Origin: Rhodoplanes sp. Z2-YC6860
Lineage (GTDB): Bacteria; Pseudomonadota; Alphaproteobacteria; Rhizobiales; Xanthobacteraceae
DNA: 64,000 nt
Reading direction: 5' to 3'
NCBI RefSeq assembly: GCF_001579845.1
Contig: NZ_CP007440.1
Coordinates: 62,001 to 126,000, forward strand
Each line of letters starts with the position of its first letter. The stretch's first letter is position 1. Below the pieces are notes generated by a model that was not told the DNA's origin, ran no database searches, and was given only the letters and a program-made list of their open reading frames with translations. Of the stretch, positions 18,433 to 26,706 are shown one piece after another. The translations under genes and the position numbers were made by a program.

Positions 18433-19329
18433 TCAGCGTTTTTTGGCGGCGGCGTCGGCGAAATACCGGCTCTGATAGGTGTGCTCGTCGACGTCCTGCT
18501 TCAGCGCCCAGTCGGCCAGCTCCTGGTGCGTGGCGAACCACACATCGCGCGACTTCTGCATGTGCTTGAACAGCTCGGTCAGCACCGCGGTGATCAGCGG
18601 CCGGCCGCCAAACTGGCAATGGATCACCAGCGTCTGCAACCCGATGGTCTCGTGCTCGCGCAGATAATCGAACAGGCCGCGATGCACGTCGAACAGGTCG
18701 CGCGATGACGCGCGCAGCACGCGGTTGTCGGAAAAATCGGTCGTGGGCACGCCCGCGATGGGCCCATGCGGCGTGTGAATCTTGATCGGCAGATCGGCGT
18801 AGGTGACGTCGCAGGTCCAATAGAGCCCGTTCTGCTTGAGAAGCCCCGCGGTCTCCGGCGTGAACGCCACCACCGGACTGCCCCAGCCGGTGACCTTCTT
18901 GCCGGCGCAGCCTTGCAGCATGTCGACGCTCTTGCGGATCAGCTTGTCCTGCTCCTCCGGCGTGAAATAGGACGGCAGGTCGTCCTGGGTGTAGGAGTGC
19001 GCCGCGATGTCGAAGCCGGATTTCGCGATCTGCTTCACCGCGTCGGGATAGACTTCCGTACAGCGCGCGTTGACGAAGAACGTCGCGGGCACGCCGTGCC
19101 GCTCGAAGGTGCGCATCAGCCGCCACACGCCGACGCGGCCGCCGTAAGTTGACCAGGCCTTGGCGGCGTGATCGACCGTGCCCTTCTTCAGATGCGTGGT
19201 CTGCACCGAATAGTTCGGCGCGCTGTCCTCGGGCCAGGTCTCGAACATCACCGTCACCGACACGGCGACCTTCTTGCCGTTCGGCCATGTCAGGGATTTC
19301 GGCTTTTTGGCCGCTGCCTTGCTCGCCAT
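18433..19329 (-). CDS. Polysaccharide-deacetylase-fold hydrolase (PuuE/imidase-like)
   Basis: 298 residues with a NodB-type barrel. The pattern GGRVGVWRLMRTFERHGVPATFF ends in a substrate strand, AAHSYTQDDLP gives the metal His region, and GWGSP, WTCDVTYADLP and VIHCQFGGRP complete the family. The opening PNGKKVAVSVTVMFETW and these motifs place it with PuuE-type allantoinases and cyclic imide or N-acyl hydrolases, not with chitin or peptidoglycan deacetylases; no signal peptide is present, so it is cytoplasmic. It lies in an aromatic catabolic operon, where C-N bond hydrolysis of a ring-fission product or amide is plausible (inference). Confidence 0.85.
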   Translation of the reverse strand: MASKAAAKKPKSLTWPNGKKVAVSVTVMFETWPEDSAPNYSVQTTHLKKGTVDHAAKAWSTYGGRVGVWRLMRTFERHGVPATFFVNARCTEVYPDAVKQIAKSGFDIAAHSYTQDDLPSYFTPEEQDKLIRKSVDMLQGCAGKKVTGWGSPVVAFTPETAGLLKQNGLYWTCDVTYADLPIKIHTPHGPIAGVPTTDFSDNRVLRASSRDLFDVHRGLFDYLREHETIGLQTLVIHCQFGGRPLITAVLTELFKHMQKSRDVWFATHQELADWALKQDVDEHTYQSRYFADAAAKKR

Positions 19330-19345
19330 GTGGTGCTGCTCCGTC

Positions 19346-20311
19346 CTAATCGACCTGAGGGATTCCCATCGCGGGAATGAGCTCCCGCCAACGCTTGGTG
19401 TCGTCCGCCATGAAGCGGATGAATTTGTCGCCGGGCCGGTAGTCCACCGCCAGCCCGAGCTTGGCGAGCTTGTCCTGGAAAGCCTGTTGCTTGACGATTA
19501 TTGCAAGCTCGCGATTGATCCGCGTCACAATCTCAGGTGACAGTCCAGGCGGACCGACCAATCCGAACCAGGTATCCATGCGCACGTCCGGCAACCCCAC
19601 CTCCGCGGTGGTCGGCACGTCGGGCAGCATCGGATGACGGCTCGGGCCGGTCTGCGCCAGTATCTTCAGCTTGCCGCCGTCGGCAACACGCGTCGAAGCG
19701 AGCCCCATCGACACCATCTCGATCTGGCCCGCGATCGCGTCGGTCGCGGCCTGGGCACCGCCGCGATACGGCACGTGCACGAAATTCCCGCCGGACTTGA
19801 GCTTCAGCATCTCGACCGCGATGTGCAGCACGCCGCCGGTGCCGCCGCTGCCGTAGCGCACGCCGCCCGCATGGCTTTTCGAATAGGCGACCAGCTCCTG
19901 GAGCGTGTTGACCGGAACCGCAGGATTGACCGCGAACACGGTCCACGACGTCACCGCCAGCGCGATCGGCGTGAAGTCCTTGATCGGATCGAAGCGATAG
20001 CTCTTTTTCAGAAACGGCAGCATCGTCGCTTCGGACGTGTTGACCATCAGCGTGTAGCCGTCGGCCGGCGAGTTCCGGAGCTGCTCGACCGCGATCATGG
20101 TGGCGCCGCCGGGGCGCGTATCGACCACGAGGCTTTGGCCGAGCCGGTCACCGAGCTCCTGGCCGATCAGACGGCCGAGGACGTCAACGAGGCTGCCCGG
20201 CGGCGTGTGAATCAGAAGACGGATCGGGCGCGACGGATAGTCATCCGCGACGGCCGGGGCGGCAGCGCACGCGACCAAAGCCGCGACAGCGAGCATGCGA
20301 ATGCAACGCAA
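19346..20311 (-). CDS. Bug/TctC-family solute receptor of the pobA operon
   Basis: 321-residue periplasmic binding protein. A short signal peptide (CIRMLAVAALVACAAAPAVA) precedes the family opening DDYPSRPIRLLIHTPPG, then VVDTRPGGATMIAVEQLRN and the usual C-terminal NRELAIIVKQQAF. The start is placed at TTG 20311, seven bases after GGGAGG; ATG 20296 is the alternative. It is embedded between pobA and the deacetylase-fold gene, so it probably binds the substrate of this pathway, perhaps a hydroxybenzoate derivative. No TctAB partner is present. Confidence 0.88.
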   Translation of the reverse strand: MRCIRMLAVAALVACAAAPAVADDYPSRPIRLLIHTPPGSLVDVLGRLIGQELGDRLGQSLVVDTRPGGATMIAVEQLRNSPADGYTLMVNTSEATMLPFLKKSYRFDPIKDFTPIALAVTSWTVFAVNPAVPVNTLQELVAYSKSHAGGVRYGSGGTGGVLHIAVEMLKLKSGGNFVHVPYRGGAQAATDAIAGQIEMVSMGLASTRVADGGKLKILAQTGPSRHPMLPDVPTTAEVGLPDVRMDTWFGLVGPPGLSPEIVTRINRELAIIVKQQAFQDKLAKLGLAVDYRPGDKFIRFMADDTKRWRELIPAMGIPQVD

Positions 20312-20390
20312 CGGCCACCTCCCTGCCAGGCAAGGGCTTAGCCATGCCTGTTTTTCTTTTTTGCCAGGATGGGCAGGAGCCGCGGAGCCG

Positions 20391-21566
20391 TCAATCCTCC
20401 TCGAACGGCAGGCCGACGTAGTTTTCCGCAATGGTGGTCCGCGCCGCGACCGAGCCCGCGATGTATTCGAGCTCGGCCTGCTGCACCTGGCGCTCGAACG
20501 GCGTGTGCGCCTCGAAGCGATGCAGCAGCGAGGTCATGTAGCTGGAATAACGAACGCCCTTCCACACCCGTTTCAGACACGTGCCGGAATAGCGATCGAG
20601 CCGCGCGCTCGAACCGATGCGGAAAAATTCGATGAGCGCCCGTGACAGCACGCGGATATCGGCGGCCGCGAGGTTGAGGCCCTTGGCGCCGGTCGGCGGC
20701 ACGATGTGCACCGCATCGCCCGCAAGATACAGCCGGCCGTAATTCATCGGCGCGGCCACATAAGCGCGGCAGGGCGTCACGCCTTTCTGCAGGATCGGAC
20801 CTTCGGCCAGTTCGCCGCTCTTGGCATAAAGCCGGGTTTGCAGTTCGTCCCAGATGCGGCGGTCGGACCAGCCGGCGAGGTCTTCGTCGATCGCACATTG
20901 CACATAGAGGCGCGCGAGCTTCGGCGAGCGGCGGCTGGCAAGCGAAAACCCGCGCTCGTGGTTGGAATAGCTCATCTCCGGAAACGGTTTCGTCTCCGCG
21001 AGGATGCCGAGCCAGCCGAACGGGAAAATGCGGTCGTAGACCGTCAGAAGGTGCTCGGGGATCGCCGGACGGCAGATGCCGTGGAAGCCGTCGCAACCCG
21101 CGATGAAGTCACATTCGAGCGTCTTGGCCTGCCCATCATGGTTGAAATGAACGATCGGGCGGTCCGTGGTGAGGCCTTCGAGATGCGAAGCTTCGGCCTC
21201 GAACAGGATCGGGACGCCGCGCGAAAGCCCGGCCGCGATCAGGTCCTTCACCACCTCCTGCTGGCCGTAGACCGTCACGATCCGGCCTGGCGTGAGCTTC
21301 GGCATGTCGATGTGAATGATGCCACCGTTGAAGCGGATATCGAGGAGCTTATCGGGCATGCCTTCGCGGCGGAGCCGATCCGCCGCACCAAGCTCCTCCA
21401 TGAGCTTGGTGGTGCCGTCCTCCAGCACGCCGGCGCGGACGCGGTTTTCGACGTAGTCGCGGCTGCGCGATTCCAGCACCACGCAGTCGATGCCGGCGCG
21501 TTGCAGGAGCAGCGCCAGGAACAATCCCGCAGGACCGGCGCCGACGATCCCGACCTGGGTTCGCAT
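20391..21566 (-). CDS. pobA: 4-hydroxybenzoate 3-monooxygenase
   Basis: 391 residues, the usual PobA length. This FAD enzyme hydroxylates 4-hydroxybenzoate to protocatechuate with NAD(P)H and oxygen. FAD motifs: GAGPAGL at residues 9-15, the central CDGFHG, and GDAVHIVPPTGAKGLNLA. Compared with the Pseudomonas enzyme (from memory), substrate-contact residues Tyr201, Ser212, Arg214, Tyr222 and Tyr385 have counterparts in YSNHERGFSLASRRS, ARLYVQ and ENYVGLP. The start is ATG 21566, four bases after the stop of the dehydrogenase gene, so translation is coupled. The open frame upstream to 21842 is antisense-type shadow of that gene. It implies a protocatechuate pathway elsewhere in the genome. 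Confidence 0.93.
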   Translation of the reverse strand: MRTQVGIVGAGPAGLFLALLLQRAGIDCVVLESRSRDYVENRVRAGVLEDGTTKLMEELGAADRLRREGMPDKLLDIRFNGGIIHIDMPKLTPGRIVTVYGQQEVVKDLIAAGLSRGVPILFEAEASHLEGLTTDRPIVHFNHDGQAKTLECDFIAGCDGFHGICRPAIPEHLLTVYDRIFPFGWLGILAETKPFPEMSYSNHERGFSLASRRSPKLARLYVQCAIDEDLAGWSDRRIWDELQTRLYAKSGELAEGPILQKGVTPCRAYVAAPMNYGRLYLAGDAVHIVPPTGAKGLNLAAADIRVLSRALIEFFRIGSSARLDRYSGTCLKRVWKGVRYSSYMTSLLHRFEAHTPFERQVQQAELEYIAGSVAARTTIAENYVGLPFEED

Positions 21567-21570
21567 CGGC

Positions 21571-22416
21571 CTACTGCTTCGGCTTGAGGAATGTCCGGAG
21601 CGCGTCGGTCTCTTGATTCTCGCCTTCGACGTCGGCGGCCATGCGCCGGTAGAAATCCGCAAAGGCGAGATACATCTGCTTCGCCTGCGGGTCCTCGCCG
21701 ACGAAATCGGCGATCTCCTCCATCTCGCCGACAAAGCGATAGGCCTTGTCGAACATCTCCGGCACCGCGCGGGTGAAGTTCTGCATGAAGTACGGATGGC
21801 TGCGTTCGAGCTGGGCGCGCAGCTCCTCGCCGACGCCGCCACGCATTGAGGCGAGCATCATCATCGAGCCTAGCGCGGTGATGCCCTTGGTGATGCCGGC
21901 ATAGGACATCTTCACGGCGGACGCCGCGCCGACCGGACCTTCGACCACGCGCAGATTGAGGCCGAAATCGCCGAGCGGCACGAGCTTCGCCGAATCCGGC
22001 CCCGACACGATCAGCACCGGCCCATTCGAACCGGGCTTGGGCGGCAGCCCGATGATGCCCACATCGACGAACGGCGAACCGGCCCTGGTGATGATCTCAC
22101 CGACCTGCACCTTGGTCGGCGGGCTGACCGCATTGCAGTCCACATAGATCGGCTTGTGATTGCTGGCCGAAATCATCGCCGCCATCTTCTCGGCCAGCGG
22201 CAGCGCGTCGCTCGGCGGCAGGATCGAGAGGAACACATCGGCCTTGGCGCACTCGGCATCCGATACCGCAACCATGCCGGCCGCGGCGGCGCGCTTGGCG
22301 CTCCCTTCGCTCCGGCCGGCGAGCGACGTCACCACCTTGAGGCCGCGTTCCACCAGCCTGCCACCGATGCCGGCGCCCATGGCGCCCTGCGCAATCACCG
22401 CAACTGTCGGATTCAT
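21571..22416 (-). CDS. NAD(P)-dependent dehydrogenase of the 6-phosphogluconate dehydrogenase superfamily (DUF1932)
   Basis: 281 residues. The N-terminal Rossmann domain has a modified glycine loop (VAVIAQGAMGAGIGGRLVERG) and the family stretch DVFLSILPPSDAL. The C-terminal all-helical DUF1932 domain includes GAASAVKMSYAGITKGITAL, with the conserved catalytic-type Lys. It resembles 3-hydroxyisobutyrate-type beta-hydroxyacid dehydrogenases. It is first in the pobA operon and divergent from an FAD monooxygenase across only 76 bases. It probably oxidises a hydroxy acid intermediate of the aromatic pathway; the substrate is unassigned. Confidence 0.87.
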   Translation of the reverse strand: MNPTVAVIAQGAMGAGIGGRLVERGLKVVTSLAGRSEGSAKRAAAAGMVAVSDAECAKADVFLSILPPSDALPLAEKMAAMISASNHKPIYVDCNAVSPPTKVQVGEIITRAGSPFVDVGIIGLPPKPGSNGPVLIVSGPDSAKLVPLGDFGLNLRVVEGPVGAASAVKMSYAGITKGITALGSMMMLASMRGGVGEELRAQLERSHPYFMQNFTRAVPEMFDKAYRFVGEMEEIADFVGEDPQAKQMYLAFADFYRRMAADVEGENQETDALRTFLKPKQ

Positions 22417-22456
22417 GATGTCATTCCCTTGAACTCATACCTGTCTTCGGCTTGGT

Positions 22457-22469
22457 GGCTATTATAGCC
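22457..22469. promoter_or_regulatory. Short dyad in the divergent pobA-operon promoter region
   Basis: GGCTATTATAGCC is a perfect 5-3-5 inverted repeat inside the larger, imperfect GTGGC...GCCAC, in the 76-base gap between the dehydrogenase and monooxygenase genes. It is a candidate operator controlling both directions, or part of a -10 region. No regulator gene is adjacent. Confidence 0.35.
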
Positions 22470-22492
22470 GCCACGAGCGACCGGGGAATTGC

Positions 22493-24145
22493 GTGAGCGA
22501 AGGACAGGACTGCGACGTCATCATCATCGGGGGCGGGCCATGCGGGCTGATGCTCTCAATCGAGCTCGGCCGCCGCGGCATCTCGACCATCCTGCTGGAG
22601 GAGCGCACCGTGCCATCGCGGTTTCCCTCCGCCAACGCCACCCAGGCCCGAACCATGGAGCACTACCGGCGGCTCGGCTTCGCCGAAAAGGTGCGCGCCG
22701 AGGGCCTGCCGCCGGACTATCCCACCGACATCGCCTATTTCACCCGCTACACCAAGCATGAGCTCGCCCGCTTCAGCCTGCCGTCGGCGCGCGCCGCGCG
22801 CGAGATGGTGAAGACGCTGTCCGGTTCCTGGAGCGCGGCCGAGCTGCCGCACCGGGTGTCGCAGATCTTCGTCGAGGACGTGCTGCGGGCGGAAGCGGCC
22901 GCCTGCCCGACCGTCTCGCTGCGGCCCGGCTGGCGCATGACCGCGATCCGCGACAACGGCACCGGCGTCGAGGTCGATGCCGAAAGCAACGGCCAGAGCG
23001 CCACGCTGCGCGGCGCCTATACGGTCGCGGCCGACGGCGGCGGCAGCCCGACGCGGAAAATGCTCGGCATCAACTACGAGGGCGAAAGCGGTGCGGTGCG
23101 CGACTTCATGGGCGGGCGGATGTTCGCCATCCATTTCCGCGCGCCCAAGCTCTACGACGTGCTGCCGCATGCCCGCGCCTGGATGTACTGGGCGATCAAC
23201 CACCACCGCCGTGCCTTCATGGCCGCGGTCAACGGCCGCGACGAATTCACTTTCCACACCCAGATCCAGCCCGGCATCCGCGCCAGCGAGATTTCCGATG
23301 CGCAGGCCGTCGCGATGTTCCACGAAGGCTTCGCGGCTCCGCTCGACATCGAGATCATCGGCCGCTCGAGCTGGAACGCCGGCTTCACGCTGGTCGCCGA
23401 CAAGTTCCAGCGCGGCCGTATCCTGCTCGGCGGCGACGCCGTGCATCTGTTCACCCCGACCGGCGGGCTTGGCTACAACACCGCGGTCGAGGACGCGGTC
23501 AATCTCGGCTGGAAGCTCTCGGCCGTGCTCAAAGGCTGGGGCGGCGCAGGACTGCTCGAAACCTATGAAGCGGAACGCAAGGCCATCGCCAAGCGAAACA
23601 CCACTTACGCCCGCGGCTTTGCCGATTCGGTCGGGCTGTTTGCCTTGCCGCTGGAGGTGGAGAACGACGGCCCGGAGGGCGACGCGGCCCGCAAGCTCAC
23701 CGGCGACCACTACAATCACCACGCCCGCTTCGAGTTCAACATCCCGGGCATCACCTTCGGCGGCCGCTACGATGGCTCGCCGATCATCGTCGGCGATGGC
23801 ACCGCGCCACCGCCGGACTCGCCGAACGCTTATGTGCCGACCGGCTGCCCCGGCGGCCGCGCGCCGCATCTCTGGCTCGACGATGGCCGCTCGCTCTACG
23901 ACGCCCTGGGATTCGAGTTCACGCTGCTGGTCTTGAACCAAAACGCCGCAGGGGCGGAGAAATTCCGCCAGGCTGCGGATGGGCAGAACATCCCGCTGAC
24001 GGTCGTTGCGGTGACGGCTGACGGCGCCCGCGAACTCTACGGCGCGGACCTCGCGCTGATTCGGCCCGACCAGATCGTGGCCTGGCGCGGCAATATATCA
24101 GCCGACGCCGCCAAGGTGCTGCGCCAAGCGACCGGACACAAATGA
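22493..24145 (+). CDS. FAD-dependent aromatic monooxygenase (PHBH fold, MhpA/PheA-like)
   Basis: 550 residues. The FAD motif GGGPCGL lies near residue 13, RFPSANATQARTMEHYRRLG follows, the DG-type motif appears in TVAADGGGSPTRK, and GDAVHLFTPTGGLGYNTAVED binds FAD ribityl. A C-terminal thioredoxin-like domain (about 420-550) is typical of the longer phenol-hydroxylase/MhpA group. The enzyme should hydroxylate a phenolic or heteroaromatic substrate. The start is GTG 22493. It is divergent from the pobA operon, so the two probably serve one catabolic route with successive ring hydroxylations. Substrate not readable. Confidence 0.9.
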   Translation: MSEGQDCDVIIIGGGPCGLMLSIELGRRGISTILLEERTVPSRFPSANATQARTMEHYRRLGFAEKVRAEGLPPDYPTDIAYFTRYTKHELARFSLPSARAAREMVKTLSGSWSAAELPHRVSQIFVEDVLRAEAAACPTVSLRPGWRMTAIRDNGTGVEVDAESNGQSATLRGAYTVAADGGGSPTRKMLGINYEGESGAVRDFMGGRMFAIHFRAPKLYDVLPHARAWMYWAINHHRRAFMAAVNGRDEFTFHTQIQPGIRASEISDAQAVAMFHEGFAAPLDIEIIGRSSWNAGFTLVADKFQRGRILLGGDAVHLFTPTGGLGYNTAVEDAVNLGWKLSAVLKGWGGAGLLETYEAERKAIAKRNTTYARGFADSVGLFALPLEVENDGPEGDAARKLTGDHYNHHARFEFNIPGITFGGRYDGSPIIVGDGTAPPPDSPNAYVPTGCPGGRAPHLWLDDGRSLYDALGFEFTLLVLNQNAAGAEKFRQAADGQNIPLTVVAVTADGARELYGADLALIRPDQIVAWRGNISADAAKVLRQATGHK

Positions 24146-24172
24146 CCGGTCATCTGAACGGTTGATCGAGAT

Positions 24173-24532
24173 CTAAGTCCGCGCCGCGGCGGCCGACATC
24201 CGGCGCCAAACCATCTGGCGCTGCTCGCGGATCGCGCCCAGCGTCACCCGGGCGTCGCCGAGCGTGGCGGTCGGCCAGAAGCGGTATTCCAATTCGCCGG
24301 TCGAATAGCGCGAGCGCAACCGCAGGAACAGGAACTTGCGGCGCACCTTGCCGGGCTTGAGGAAAGCCGAGATCGACTGGGCGATATTCTGCGAGCAACC
24401 GAAGGCGAGTTGCTCTCGGTCGGAAGCCCGACAAATCTCATAAACGCCGGCCCCGATCGGCGCCTGGATATAGTCGCCGAAGTAATCGTCAGGAAAGGAT
24501 TTCCACTGCGTCCAACGGTCACTCATGGCCAT
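24173..24532 (-). CDS. Small protein resembling a degenerate GIY-YIG domain
   Basis: 119 residues. The pattern GAGVYEICRASDREQLAFGC, followed by SQNIAQSISAFLKPG, matches the opening of a GIY-YIG nuclease fold (GVYEI for GIY, AFG for YIG, and an SxNIxxxI helix). The second Tyr is replaced by Phe and the helix lacks the catalytic Arg, so nuclease activity is doubtful. The second half (LELEYRFWPTATLGDARVTL-type strand and helix) is polar. Either of two near-adjacent ATGs (24532 or 24526) may start it. It stands alone, convergent with the monooxygenase gene. The domain match is by eye only. Confidence 0.6.
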   Translation of the reverse strand: MAMSDRWTQWKSFPDDYFGDYIQAPIGAGVYEICRASDREQLAFGCSQNIAQSISAFLKPGKVRRKFLFLRLRSRYSTGELEYRFWPTATLGDARVTLGAIREQRQMVWRRMSAAAART

Positions 24533-24706
24533 TCGCTCTGGACAATTTCTGCATCAAGCAGCCGCAAAAATAAACGCGACGCGATGCCACCACAGTACGC
24601 TTCTTGGATGAATGACTTACGTCACACTTCACGCCGAAACCAACGCGGCAATAACACTAGTTCGCGCGATAGAAAAGCGACGAGTGATAAAATGTTTTAG
24701 AAATCT

Positions 24707-25552
24707 TCAATAAGTCCGGCCGGGCAGAACCAGAAGCTTCGGCTTGTCCGGCAGCGTGGCTTTCGACACCACGACCGAAGACACCTCGCTCATCTCGACC
24801 TGCACTGACTTCTCACCCAGCATATCCACAAAGCGGCGCAGTGAGTACGTGCTGAAATAGTGCATCGGGATCATCAGCGGTGCCTTCAGCGCATGCAGCA
24901 CTTCGGCCATGCCCTCGAAATCCAGCGTCACGCCGCCATCCACCGGCACCATGACGGCATCGATCCGGCCGATTTCGTCGAGCTGCTGCTGGTTCAGCGT
25001 GTGGTGCAGATGGCCCAGGTGAGCGATGCACAGATTGGCAATTTCAAAGATAAAAATTGAATTGCCGTGACGTTCGGTCTGGCCGCCCCAGCTCCGGATG
25101 TTGGTCGGCACGTTCCGCACCCGGACGTCGCGGAACTGGACGTCATGCCGTGCCGGCTGGTCCGGGCTTGGTCCCCAGCCGCGCAGCACATGGGCAATGC
25201 CGGGATCGGGATTGTCCGTGTAGTGGGTGGAATGGGCGTGGTTCATGGTCGCGATGTCAGGAAGCACGCGCGGCTTCACGTAATCGTTGTAATCGGTCGC
25301 GATCTTCACGCCGCCCGGGCTTTCGATCAGGAACGTCGAATGGCCGACATAGCTGATGCGAACCTGGTCGGAGGCCAGCGAAGCGGGCTGGAAGGCGGCG
25401 GGCTTTGCCAGCGGCAGCCCGTTGGCCACGAGCCCCGGGCAGTTGTCCCGCATCTCCGGCTTGGCCTGTGGCGGCGCCGGCTGGGCAGCCACGCCGGCCG
25501 TAAGCAGCCCAAGCCAAGACAACGCGACGAGAACCGTGCGAACTCCGACCAT
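24707..25552 (-). CDS. Exported metallo-beta-lactamase-fold hydrolase with altered metal motif
   Basis: 281 residues. The signal peptide spans about 1-23 (TVLVALSWLGLLTAGVAAQP). The MBL fold of the UlaG/YtnP-like type is shown by ISYVGHSTFLIESPGGVKI, IATDYNDYV, NHAHSTHYTD, HLGHLHH, VPVDGG and MIPMHYF. The usual HxHxDH reads HAHSTH here, with Asp replaced by Thr, so the second metal site may be weakened or use another ligand. It is probably periplasmic. The substrate is unknown; family members act on lactones, phosphodiesters and other esters. Not in an obvious operon. Confidence 0.85.
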   Translation of the reverse strand: MVGVRTVLVALSWLGLLTAGVAAQPAPPQAKPEMRDNCPGLVANGLPLAKPAAFQPASLASDQVRISYVGHSTFLIESPGGVKIATDYNDYVKPRVLPDIATMNHAHSTHYTDNPDPGIAHVLRGWGPSPDQPARHDVQFRDVRVRNVPTNIRSWGGQTERHGNSIFIFEIANLCIAHLGHLHHTLNQQQLDEIGRIDAVMVPVDGGVTLDFEGMAEVLHALKAPLMIPMHYFSTYSLRRFVDMLGEKSVQVEMSEVSSVVVSKATLPDKPKLLVLPGRTY

Positions 25553-25695
25553 CGCAATGCTCCATTCCGCCCGGCAGCGTGGTCCGAATCTGGCACGGAA
25601 TTCGGGCGCGCGTCACTGCGGCACAGATCACGACAACGCGAAGGGCGGCTCCATGCCGGGAGCCGCCCTCGTTTCGTCGCGCATCTGACGGTCGA

Positions 25696-26643
25696 TCAGT
25701 ACCGGTAAGGGAAGTAGGGCGACGGCTGCGGCAGGCGCCGCGGCTCGGCCGACGCCAGGATGGTGCCGTTCTTGGCCACCACCAGGACATGGCCGTTCTC
25801 GCGCTTGATGGTTTCGACCTTGCCCAAGCCGGGCAGGTTCGAGCCCGGACCGACCTCGAACAGCGTGCCGTTGCGGCTCTCGACAACGGCGCGGCCCTGA
25901 TAGAAGTCGACCAGCCGCCAGCCTTCGGCGACCGGCGGGCGGGCGTCTTCCTTGCGGATCGAGCCCGTGATGTCCGGATTGGCGGCTGCGACCGCGACCG
26001 GTGCCGGCGGCGGTGCCGCGGCAGCCTGCTGCTGCTTTTTTTCCAGGCGGTCGACGGTTTCGGTGATCTTGGCAATCTTGGCGGCGGGCTCGGCCTGGGC
26101 CTTCTCGGCGCGGTCGATGCGCTCACTCAGCTTGCCCACCTGGCTCGTCGTCGTGCGCTGGGCGTTGCTCAGCGCGGTCTTGAGCGTCGTCACTTCGCTG
26201 GTGAGCTGCGCCACCGTCGCCTTGAGCGCGTGGGTTTCGCTGGCAGCCTGGGCCGTGGCCTCCGACGTGTCAGGCCGCAGCGAGGAAAGCGCCGCGGCGC
26301 CCGCAATCGCGCCGACCGCGACCGCAAGCACGATGCCGGCGGCGAGCGGCGCGTAGCGCGGCATGCGCCAGCGCGATGAATTGATGACGGTGGCTTCGGT
26401 GATCTCGGGCTCTGCCTCGTCGGCGGTAAAGCGCTCGCCTGCCGAAAAGTCCGGGGCGCGGAGGGGGACGATCAAGGTGCCGGATTTGACGGTCGATGCC
26501 ACGTGCTTCGACCCGCCGTCGGCGCCCTCGGCTGCCGCTTGAGCGTCAGCCTGGCCCTCAGCGTGGGCTTCGTTCGCCTTAAGGTCGCCGGACGCAGACG
26601 TCGCGTCCGCAGCATTCGCTTCGGTATCCTCTGGGTTGGCCAT
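25696..26643 (-). CDS. Membrane-anchored coiled-coil protein of unknown function
   Basis: 315 residues. The N-terminal 95 residues are acidic and Ala-rich, and probably cytoplasmic. One transmembrane helix is at about 97-122 (PLAAGIVLAVAVGAIAGAAAL). A long helical, probably coiled-coil segment (about 128-205, LKATVAQLTSEVTTLKTALS and DRAEKAQAEPAAKIAKITET) leads to a Pro/Ala-rich linker. The C-terminal domain (about 240-315) has regular strands (WRLVDFYQGRAVVESRNGTL, EVGPGSNLPGLGKVETIKRE). Similar proteins are widespread and uncharacterised in Bradyrhizobium-type genomes. The C-terminal domain would lie in the periplasm, suggesting an envelope role. No paired gene is evident. Confidence 0.8.
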   Translation of the reverse strand: MANPEDTEANAADATSASGDLKANEAHAEGQADAQAAAEGADGGSKHVASTVKSGTLIVPLRAPDFSAGERFTADEAEPEITEATVINSSRWRMPRYAPLAAGIVLAVAVGAIAGAAALSSLRPDTSEATAQAASETHALKATVAQLTSEVTTLKTALSNAQRTTTSQVGKLSERIDRAEKAQAEPAAKIAKITETVDRLEKKQQQAAAAPPPAPVAVAAANPDITGSIRKEDARPPVAEGWRLVDFYQGRAVVESRNGTLFEVGPGSNLPGLGKVETIKRENGHVLVVAKNGTILASAEPRRLPQPSPYFPYRY

Positions 26644-26706
26644 GGATGGAAATCCCGGTTGGTTTAACCAACCGGTAACCGGGACTTGCTTACCACCCGG
26701 TTAATT

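Noticed and set aside
22556-23941. 461-codon minus-strand frame
   Set aside because: Antisense shadow of the FAD monooxygenase, which has clear FAD motifs on the plus strand.
24155-24175. TTGATCGAGATCTA as a FixK-like box
   Set aside because: Lies at the ends of two convergent genes, so it cannot act as a promoter site for either.
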